Positions 1-5,254 of a stretch of 25,654 nucleotides of DNA are shown in pieces (positions within the stretch are counted from its first letter, which is position 1; each line of letters starts with the position of its first letter). Location: NCBI GenBank assembly GCA_002342505.1, contig DDQB01000071.1, positions 290 through 25,943 on the forward strand. The letters are read 5' to 3'. The notes under the pieces are model-generated. The model did not search any database, was not told the origin of the DNA, and saw only the letters and a list, made by a program, of their open reading frames with translations. A program made the translations under genes and the position numbers. The DNA comes from Acidaminococcaceae bacterium UBA2453. GTDB lineage: Bacteria > Bacillota > Negativicutes > Acidaminococcales > Acidaminococcaceae.

Positions 1-38
1 AGACGAATTAATCAGCGCTTCCTGATATTTCCGATGCG

Positions 39-84
39 GACGGCCATACCAAAACAGAAAAATTGTATGGAGCCGTCTGGTTTT
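39..84 (+). terminator. Inverted repeat, possible terminator of a gene off the left edge
   Basis: GACGGC-CATAC (39-49) pairs with GTATG-GA-GCCGTC (65-77), giving 11 base pairs with a two-base bulge and a 15-base loop. On the plus strand it is followed by TGGTTTT, a weak T-tract. It could end a rightward gene lying left of the window, or act in both directions with the leftward lipoprotein gene. The T-rich stretch lies mostly in the loop, so this is not a classical intrinsic terminator. The rest of 1-125 shows no coding potential. Confidence 0.35.
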
Positions 85-125
85 GAATCAGTACTTCCGT
101 ACGTCACGCTTCCTCAGAACGTTTA

Positions 126-887
126 TCATGGTTGCTGTAATGTCAGCACAATTTTTTCCCCGGTACCGACGGACTGAGTCGGGCGAAGCGTAACGGCTGA
201 CGCGGTGATTTCTTCCACGCGGTATCCGTTCGGTAACGTTTCGCCGTTTTGAAAAACGCCTTGTATCTGATTCCAGTGCAGCAGAATATATTTTTCTTTT
301 CCGTTGTCGAATATTCCGGACAATACAGGGCCCGTTGCCTGATAGAACGGACGGGACGCGTGTGCTGCCGCTGTGTTTTGGGGATAAGGCGCAGGGGATA
401 TTGAACGGGGGGTGCCGTCAAGTTTTTTATTTTCCTGTCGTCCGTTTTGTAATACGGAAGAGGAAGGCGGCGCAGGAATGTATTGGGTCTGAATCGACTC
501 AGGATGTTCGCCGGCCCCGGATTTATTTTTCAATTCTTCCGGAATGGAAAAAGGGTCCCGTAATGTTGCAACGGAAGTTTCTGCTTCGTTTTCCCACGGT
601 TTGACTGATACATTTTTGAATATTCCTTCTTTTGGATCTTTTTCCGGTTCAGACAACAAAATACCAGAGGCATTACTTTTAGCTAATGTCCCTGGTATCT
701 TTTTTTGCGCTCCTTTATGTTTTTGTTTTGTAATGAGCTGCGGTTCAGCTTCTGCTTGTTTTACAGCTGCCGGTTCTGTGGGAACAAATTCATTTCCGGT
801 ATGGCAGCCTCCTGTAAAAAAAGTAAAAGCCAAAATGACGGAGAGGGTATAAAATGTAGGATTTTTTAAGAAAAAATTGCCGCGCAT
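126..887 (-). CDS. Putative lipoprotein with PilP/GspC-like C-terminal domain
   Basis: About 253 residues. The start is the ATG at 887, because AAGGAGGA lies six bases upstream; an in-frame ATG at 953 overlaps the -10 box and cannot be used. The N-terminus is a signal peptide (short basic start, hydrophobic residues about 9-26) ending in FTGGC, so Cys28 may be lipidated; the -3 position is Thr rather than Leu, so this is a weaker lipobox. Residues about 30-185 are Pro/Ala/Glu/Gln-rich and look disordered. Residues about 186-253 (LSGIFDNGKEKYILL, then FQNGETLPNGYRVEEI, then VTLRP) have the short beta-rich pattern of the PilP/GspC HR domain, which in type IV pili and type II secretion links the outer and inner membrane parts. 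It is divergent from pilus ATPase genes, which fits an envelope pilus role. Function is inference; no family is certain. Confidence 0.6.
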   Translation of the reverse strand: MRGNFFLKNPTFYTLSVILAFTFFTGGCHTGNEFVPTEPAAVKQAEAEPQLITKQKHKGAQKKIPGTLAKSNASGILLSEPEKDPKEGIFKNVSVKPWENEAETSVATLRDPFSIPEELKNKSGAGEHPESIQTQYIPAPPSSSVLQNGRQENKKLDGTPRSISPAPYPQNTAAAHASRPFYQATGPVLSGIFDNGKEKYILLHWNQIQGVFQNGETLPNGYRVEEITASAVTLRPTQSVGTGEKIVLTLQQP

Positions 888-951
888 GTGCGTCCTCCTT
901 TTATACGCACGGCAATATCTGTATAACTTTTGCTTCTTGCCAAGCAGGCTC

Positions 952-980
952 ATTATACTCCTTTGCAGTTAAAATGAAAA
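952..980 (-). promoter_or_regulatory. Sigma-A promoter of the lipoprotein gene
   Basis: On the minus strand TTTTCA (975-980) and a perfect TATAAT (952-957) are separated by 17 bases. Transcription should start near 945, about 58 bases before the ATG at 887. The -35 matches consensus at four of six positions. Confidence 0.65.
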
Positions 981-996
981 GTTCCTGTTGTAAAAG

Positions 997-1018
997 TTCA
1001 AAGAATTTTCAAAGATTT
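997..1018. repeat. Tandem 11-bp direct repeat
   Basis: TTCAAAGAATT (997-1007) is followed directly by TTCAAAGATTT (1008-1018), with 10 of 11 bases identical. A related AAAAGTTC occurs at 977-984 and 992-999. The 11-bp period is about one helical turn, so a protein could bind both copies on one face just upstream of the leftward -35. No regulator is identified. Confidence 0.45.
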
Positions 1019-1023
1019 ATTTT

Positions 1024-1044
1024 CCTGATTTTGCTAAAATCAGG
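1024..1044. repeat. Perfect 9-bp inverted repeat with 3-base loop
   Basis: CCTGATTTT (1024-1032) and AAAATCAGG (1036-1044) are perfect complements around GCT. There is no T-tract on either side, so a terminator is unlikely. It lies between the two divergent transcription units and could be an operator. Confidence 0.45.
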
Positions 1045-1076
1045 TTGTCGCTTAATAACATGGCAACCGGAATTTT

Positions 1077-1090
1077 TAAGCGCTTCCTTA
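1077..1090. promoter_or_regulatory. AGCGCTTCCT motif upstream of pilB-like gene
   Basis: TAAGCGCTTCCTTA contains the ten-base string AGCGCTTCCT (1079-1088), identical to the right half of the palindrome at 3519-3536. It lies about 30-40 bases upstream of a possible -10 (TATAAATAGAAT, 1114-1125), a place where activators often bind. The left half of the palindrome is degraded here. Confidence 0.35.
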
Positions 1091-1202
1091 GTTCGCCGGG
1101 AGGCGGGCCGTCATATAAATAGAATGATTTTGACGCGACAGAACAGGGACCGCAAGGTTCCGAAAAGGAGCAGCGGTTACCAAAAAATAAAAAGGAGATG
1201 GT

Positions 1203-2399
1203 TTGTTGTTACAGTATCAACTGAAAATGGAGGAAGCTCCGATTTTGCGTCTGCTGGATGCAATCATCGTGAAAGGGCTGGAAGAAAAAGCCAGCGATAT
1301 CCATCTGGAGCCCGGAGAGGGAACCGACCGGATCCGTTATCGCATCGATGGTGTACTGCAGCAGGCGCAAAGAATTCCTATGGAGCGGCACACGGCGCTG
1401 ATTTCCTGTGTAAAGCTGATGGCGGGCCTGGATATTGCGGAAAAAAGGATCCCCCAGGACGGCAGAGCCCAGATCACGCACGAAGGGAAGTCGGTGGATC
1501 TTCGCGTTTCATCGCTTCCGACGATTGCCGGAGAAAAAGTTGTGATCCGGATTCTGGATTCGGGAACGCAGCATCTTTGTCTGGATGATATGGGATTTAC
1601 CAAAGAGAATTTAACGTTGTACCGGAATATGTATCGGGCGTCTTACGGGCTGGTTTTGCTGACAGGGCCCACCGGCAGCGGAAAGACGACGACGCTGTAT
1701 GCAACGTTGCAGGAACTGAACCGACCGGAACGGAATATCGTGACGGTGGAAGATCCGGTGGAATATCGCATAGAAGGAATCAACCAGGTCGCCGTGAACC
1801 TGAAAGCCGGGATGACGTTTGCCAGCGGGCTGCGCTCGATTTTGCGGCAGGATCCGAATGTGATCATGATTGGCGAGATACGCGACAGGGAAACAGCGGA
1901 GATCAGTATCCAGGCAGCGCTGACAGGACATCTTGTGTTCAGCACGCTGCATACCAACACGGCTGCGGGCGCGGTCACGCGATTGCTGGATATGGGGATC
2001 GAACCGTATCTTGCGGCCTCCGCCTTGCGGGGGATCGTGGCGCAGCGACTGGTCCGCCGTCTTTGTCCGGAATGTAAACAATCGTATAATTTGAATCCGA
2101 CCATGTGGGAATGGAAATATCTTAACATGCTGCAGGGAACCGGTGCGTCTTTGTACAATGCTGCAGGATGCGAACATTGTCATCAATCCGGATATTCCGG
2201 TCGCGTAGCGATCCACGAACTGCTTCCCGTGACGGTAGAAGTCAAAAATAAAATTATGCGGCGCGCCTCCGAGGAAGAACTGTGGAACACAGTCTGTAAC
2301 GAATTCTCCGGACTGACAACGCTGGAAGAGGACGGCCGACGTAAAGTTTGCGACGGTGTGACGTCCGTTCAGGAATTGCTGCGCGTACTGGGGGTGTGA
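1203..2399 (+). CDS. Type IV pilus / competence assembly ATPase, short PilB/ComGA-like GspE family
   Basis: 398 residues with a TTG start at 1203, chosen for AAAGGAG five bases upstream; no in-frame ATG precedes it. This family powers pilin assembly at the cytoplasmic face of the inner membrane. Visible motifs: ASDIHLEP (about 35-42), Walker A GPTGSGKTTT (155-164), Asp box region EDPVEYR, Walker B VIMIGEIRD (220-228), His box HLVFSTLHT, and a zinc tetracysteine CPEC (288-291) plus CEHC (323-326). Ordinary PilB is about 550-570 residues; this one starts almost at the second N-terminal domain and lacks the MshEN/GSPII_E_N region that can bind cyclic-di-GMP, so its layout resembles ComGA, though ComGA-type proteins often lack the tetracysteine. 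pilT follows after four bases. No pilC or pilin gene is in the window. Family is sure; PilB versus ComGA versus GspE naming is not. Confidence 0.9.
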   Translation: MLLQYQLKMEEAPILRLLDAIIVKGLEEKASDIHLEPGEGTDRIRYRIDGVLQQAQRIPMERHTALISCVKLMAGLDIAEKRIPQDGRAQITHEGKSVDLRVSSLPTIAGEKVVIRILDSGTQHLCLDDMGFTKENLTLYRNMYRASYGLVLLTGPTGSGKTTTLYATLQELNRPERNIVTVEDPVEYRIEGINQVAVNLKAGMTFASGLRSILRQDPNVIMIGEIRDRETAEISIQAALTGHLVFSTLHTNTAAGAVTRLLDMGIEPYLAASALRGIVAQRLVRRLCPECKQSYNLNPTMWEWKYLNMLQGTGASLYNAAGCEHCHQSGYSGRVAIHELLPVTVEVKNKIMRRASEEELWNTVCNEFSGLTTLEEDGRRKVCDGVTSVQELLRVLGV

Positions 2400-2403
2400 C
2401 ACA

Positions 2404-3498
2404 ATGGAACCTGAAATTGATACGCTCCTCAGGAAAACATCGCAGCTGGGCGCTTCCGATCTTCATCTCGGCACAGGGGAAACGCCGGTTGTCCGTATTG
2501 GCGGGGAACTGACAGCGTTTCCCGGTTTTTCCTCTCTCTTTCATGAATGGAAAAGTTCCCAACAGCCGGAACATGCGGTAACCGGACGGAACGTCGGGTT
2601 TGCCGTTGCGGAAACGCAGGGACAGTTTCATGCAAAAACGGTAGCATCGCTCTCGCTTTTTGATCCGATCTTGCCGGCAAAACAAAAGAACCTGTTGAAA
2701 CAAAACGGAGAATGCGATTTTGCCTATGAATTGCATTCCGGACAGCGGTTCCGGATCAATCTGTACCACAGCGGGGGAAATCTTTCTGCGGCGATCCGCA
2801 TCATCCCGCAACGGATACCGACTTGCCAGGAGCTGGGACTTCCGAGGTCCGCGCAGAAGTTATCCGGATTAAAAAGCGGTCTGGTACTTGTGACCGGGGC
2901 AACCGGTTCGGGGAAAAGCACAACGCTGGCCGCCATCATCAATGAAATTAACCAGACGCGGTCCGCCCATATTTTAACGTTGGAAGATCCGGTCGAATAT
3001 AAATTTTTTCCTGCAAAAAGCCTGATCCACCAGCGGGAAGTGGGGAACGATACCATTTCGTTTGCATCGGGATTAAGAGCGGCGCTTCGTGAAGATCCGG
3101 ATGTCATCATGGTGGGCGAGCTGCGGGATCTGGAAACGATTGCGGTTGCGGTGACGGCGGCAGAGACAGGTCATCTGGTCTTTGCCACGCTTCATACCCG
3201 GAGCGCGGTGGAAACCGTGAACCGTATGGTAGATGTATTCCCGGACCAGCAGCAGCGTCAGATCCGTATCCAGCTGGCGGGCAGTCTGCAGGCGGTTATT
3301 TCGCAGCAACTGTTGCCGGCTGCCCGGGGCGGAAGAGTCGCGGCGTTTGAGGTCATGGTCGTGACGTCTGCGCTGCGCAATCTGATCCGGGAAGGAAAAA
3401 CGCAGCAGATGGATTCCTATATCCAGACCGGCGCGCAATATGGAATGCAGACAATGAACGATGCGATTGCGAGATTGAAAAGGGAAGGGCTGGTTTAG
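2404..3498 (+). CDS. pilT: Type IV pilus retraction ATPase PilT
   Basis: 364 residues; ATG start four bases after the upstream ATPase stop. PilT hexamers drive pilus retraction, used in twitching and DNA uptake. Visible: ASDLHLG (about 17-23), Walker A GATGSGKSTT (165-174), EDPVEYKF, Walker B VIMVGELRD, His box HLVFATLHT, and LRNLIREGK near the C-terminus, the PilT signature that separates it from PilB. It lacks the tetracysteine of the assembly ATPases, as expected. Oddity: between GELTAFPG and DPILPAKQK the N-terminal domain carries about 45 residues (42-86) where typical PilT has roughly 10-15, with a Ser/Gln/Phe-rich stretch I cannot align to PilT. No terminator is evident after it, only the palindrome at 3519. 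Confidence 0.9.
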   Translation: MEPEIDTLLRKTSQLGASDLHLGTGETPVVRIGGELTAFPGFSSLFHEWKSSQQPEHAVTGRNVGFAVAETQGQFHAKTVASLSLFDPILPAKQKNLLKQNGECDFAYELHSGQRFRINLYHSGGNLSAAIRIIPQRIPTCQELGLPRSAQKLSGLKSGLVLVTGATGSGKSTTLAAIINEINQTRSAHILTLEDPVEYKFFPAKSLIHQREVGNDTISFASGLRAALREDPDVIMVGELRDLETIAVAVTAAETGHLVFATLHTRSAVETVNRMVDVFPDQQQRQIRIQLAGSLQAVISQQLLPAARGGRVAAFEVMVVTSALRNLIREGKTQQMDSYIQTGAQYGMQTMNDAIARLKREGLV

Positions 3499-3518
3499 TT
3501 TAGGCCGGGTATTGTTTG

Positions 3519-3536
3519 TAAGGAAGCGCTTCCTTA
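3519..3536. promoter_or_regulatory. 18-bp perfect palindrome, candidate operator
   Basis: TAAGGAAGCGCTTCCTTA is a perfect palindrome ending eight bases before the -35 of the next promoter. The central AAGCGCTT with a CpG dyad is the type of operator read by LacI/CcpA-family regulators (known of the family), but the outer bases differ from the usual cre consensus. It could also be a transcript hairpin at the end of pilT, although no T-tract follows. Confidence 0.5.
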
Positions 3537-3544
3537 AATATTAT

Positions 3545-3574
3545 TTGCCTCAAAGCTGATTTACAGGGTATAAT
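3545..3574 (+). promoter_or_regulatory. Promoter of the DUF937 gene
   Basis: TTGCCT (3545-3550) and a perfect TATAAT (3569-3574) are 18 bases apart. Transcription would begin near 3581, some 70 bases before the ATG at 3652. Confidence 0.6.
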
Positions 3575-3651
3575 AACTACAAGGGTACTTTGTTGCTTTT
3601 TACTTTTTGTTTTGTCAATATTATTCAGGATCAAGTAAAGGAGATGCTGCC

Positions 3652-4233
3652 ATGAGTTTACTGGAAACGTTATTGCAATCGATGACTTCTGCCTCTTCCC
3701 TGGACACCATGTCCAAAAGGACAGGCGGGAACAATGACCAGATGGCCACGCTGATCACTGCGGCGCTGCCGATTTTATTAAAAGCGCTGACGGCCAATGC
3801 TTCCACGCAATCCGGAGCGGCTTCGTTACAGAAAGCGCTGAGCCAGCATCAGGAGACCGGTTCCATAGCAGAACAGTTTGAAGCTGCCGACACGGCAGAC
3901 GGGGCAAAGATTTTACAGCATATCCTGGGAGGCAATTCTTCCTCGGTTATGAACGGACTGTCCCAGCAGAGCGGGTTGAGCAACGATCAGGTGGGTTCTG
4001 CGTTAAGCGCGATGGCTCCGGTACTGCTCAGCAGTCTGTCCGCTGCTTCCGGCCAGCGTCCTGCGCAACCGGCCAGACCGGCCATTGATCTCAGCGATGG
4101 AATCGACGCATCGGATATTATGGGCTTCATGCAGATGATGTCTTCCGCACAGGGAGGCGCCAGCCGCCAGCCGCAACGACAGGCGTCTTTTGATGGCAGC
4201 GACTTGTTGGGACTGCTTTCCATGCTGAAATAA
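3652..4233 (+). CDS. DUF937 family protein
   Basis: 193 residues. The start is the ATG at 3652, preceded by AAAGGAG with eight bases spacing; an upstream in-frame start at 3607 has no ribosome site. The protein is rich in Ser, Ala, Gln, Leu and Met, with no signal peptide or membrane segment. Residues about 25-70 (MATLITAALPILLKALTANAS) and about 105-135 (GNSSSVMNGLSQQSGLSNDQVGSALSAMAPVLLSSL) carry the helical pattern LLxxLSxxSGLSxxQVxxxLxxxAPxLLxxL of DUF937 proteins. The C-terminal part is a Gln/Met/Ser-rich linker ending in SDLLGLLSMLK. The molecular role of the family is not established. It has its own promoter and terminator, so it is a single-gene unit between pilT and the nuclease gene. 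Confidence 0.8.
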   Translation: MSLLETLLQSMTSASSLDTMSKRTGGNNDQMATLITAALPILLKALTANASTQSGAASLQKALSQHQETGSIAEQFEAADTADGAKILQHILGGNSSSVMNGLSQQSGLSNDQVGSALSAMAPVLLSSLSAASGQRPAQPARPAIDLSDGIDASDIMGFMQMMSSAQGGASRQPQRQASFDGSDLLGLLSMLK

Positions 4234-4248
4234 ATCTTTGTTTGTACC

Positions 4249-4292
4249 GGTGGCTACAGTGTATTTGTATTCTGTAGCCGCCCTCTTTATTT
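4249..4292 (+). terminator. Rho-independent terminator after the DUF937 gene
   Basis: GGTGGCTACAG (4249-4259) pairs with CTGTAGCCGCC (4272-4282): 11 pairs including one T-G wobble, 12-base loop, then CTCTTTATTT. Confidence 0.8.
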
Positions 4293-4379
4293 ACGCGTTT
4301 TTCATGAAATAACAATATAGAACATTTACGTCGGCGCATCGGCGGGAAATTTCTGGCAGTATGATTCAGGAGGCGCTTC

Positions 4380-5246
4380 ATGTCTGCGCGCAGGGGATTG
4401 GGTATCGGGAAAAAATTAAAACGTTTTTTACTGCGCGTGGTCCTGTTATTTTTTGCCGCGTTGGCAGGACTGCAGTATTTGGGGGTCGATCCGCTTCATT
4501 TTACGCAGTCATGGAATTCGGAAGCAGGAATTGCACGGGCCGGCGCTTTACGTGAAGTATTTGACGCGGTGACTGCGTCGCTGCATCCGGGAAAAAAGAA
4601 GTTACGGTCTTCCGATTCTTCGCGTTTTTCTGTAACAGCGCAAAACGCGCCGCTCGTTACGCTGGAAAATCTGCCGGAGTACGCCGGGCGTTCGTTTGTC
4701 GTATTGCACCGTAATGAACCTCTTTTTTCAGCGGAGTTTAAAGCCCGAAAGAATGCTTTTTATTCGTTTACGCCGCTGGATGGACTGGGGCGTTGCGGAG
4801 CGGCTTATGGCAAGTTAGGGCCGGAATTTTTGCCAACGAAACCGAGGGGAACGATCGGGATGATCAAACCGACCGGATGGCGGTACAGCAAATATGATGA
4901 TATCGAGCAGAAGTATTTATATAATCGCTGTCATCTGCTGGCTTTTCAGCTGACGGGTGAAAATGCGAACAAACTGAATCTGATTACGGGAACAAGATAT
5001 TTTAATGTGACGGGGATGCTTCCCTTTGAAAACCGGGTGGCGGATTATATCCGCCGTACCGGAAAGCATGTATGGTATCGGGTGACTCCGTTTTTTAAAG
5101 GGAACGATCTGGTGGCAAGAGGCGTATCCATGGAAGCCCTCTCCGCGGATGATGGGGGGAAGGCGTTGCATTTCCATGTGTTCGTTTATAATGTGCAGCC
5201 CGGTATTGAGATCAATTATGCAAATGGCATGAATCACCGAAAATGA
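4380..5246 (+). CDS. Membrane-anchored DNA/RNA non-specific endonuclease (EndA/Sda1-like)
   Basis: 288 residues; ATG with AGGAGG six bases upstream. A basic N-terminus precedes one membrane segment (about 18-36, FLLRVVLLFFAALAGL), so the catalytic domain should face outside, as a signal anchor. The nuclease domain (about 90-280) has the beta-beta-alpha metal motif in the form YNRCHLLAFQLTGENANKLN followed by LITGTRYFN and a metal-binding Asn in the FENRVADYIRR helix. In this family the general-base His is the one in the RxH/NRxH motif, here NRCH. Related enzymes are secreted streptococcal DNases and EndA, which degrades the non-transforming strand during uptake. The priA start codon overlaps or follows its stop closely. 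Proximity to pilus ATPases suggests DNA uptake or nutrient scavenging; this is inference. Confidence 0.85.
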   Translation: MSARRGLGIGKKLKRFLLRVVLLFFAALAGLQYLGVDPLHFTQSWNSEAGIARAGALREVFDAVTASLHPGKKKLRSSDSSRFSVTAQNAPLVTLENLPEYAGRSFVVLHRNEPLFSAEFKARKNAFYSFTPLDGLGRCGAAYGKLGPEFLPTKPRGTIGMIKPTGWRYSKYDDIEQKYLYNRCHLLAFQLTGENANKLNLITGTRYFNVTGMLPFENRVADYIRRTGKHVWYRVTPFFKGNDLVARGVSMEALSADDGGKALHFHVFVYNVQPGIEINYANGMNHRK

Positions 5247-5254
5247 GGTCTGGT

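Larger units (their letters stand above)
888..1202. other. Divergent intergenic region between lipoprotein and pilB-like genes
   Basis: This 315-base gap is AT-rich on the left and GC-rich on the right. It holds the leftward promoter (952-980), a tandem 11-bp repeat (997-1018), a 9-bp inverted repeat (1024-1044), a copy of the AGCGCTTCCT motif (1079-1088), and the ribosome site of the rightward ATPase gene (AAAGGAG at 1191-1197). A possible -10 for the rightward gene is TATAAATAGAAT at 1114-1125, without a good -35, which would fit activator-dependent expression. An open frame at 974-1588 runs through but is out of frame with the ATPase and has no family resemblance. Confidence 0.6.

Noticed and set aside
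888..953. Longer lipoprotein starting at ATG 953
   Set aside because: That ATG overlaps the TATAAT -10 box and has no ribosome site; the start at 887 has AAGGAGGA at ideal spacing followed by a signal peptide.
974..1588. 204-codon rightward open frame overlapping the pilB-like gene
   Set aside because: Runs in another frame over conserved ATPase codons, with no recognisable domain; a shadow frame.
1611..2402. 263-codon leftward frame opposite the pilB-like gene
   Set aside because: Composition (Arg/His/Gln/Cys-rich) is that of an antisense shadow, no ribosome site or family.
3519..3536. Terminator after pilT formed by the palindrome
   Set aside because: The stem would have almost no loop and no T-tract follows; it fits a protein-binding site better.
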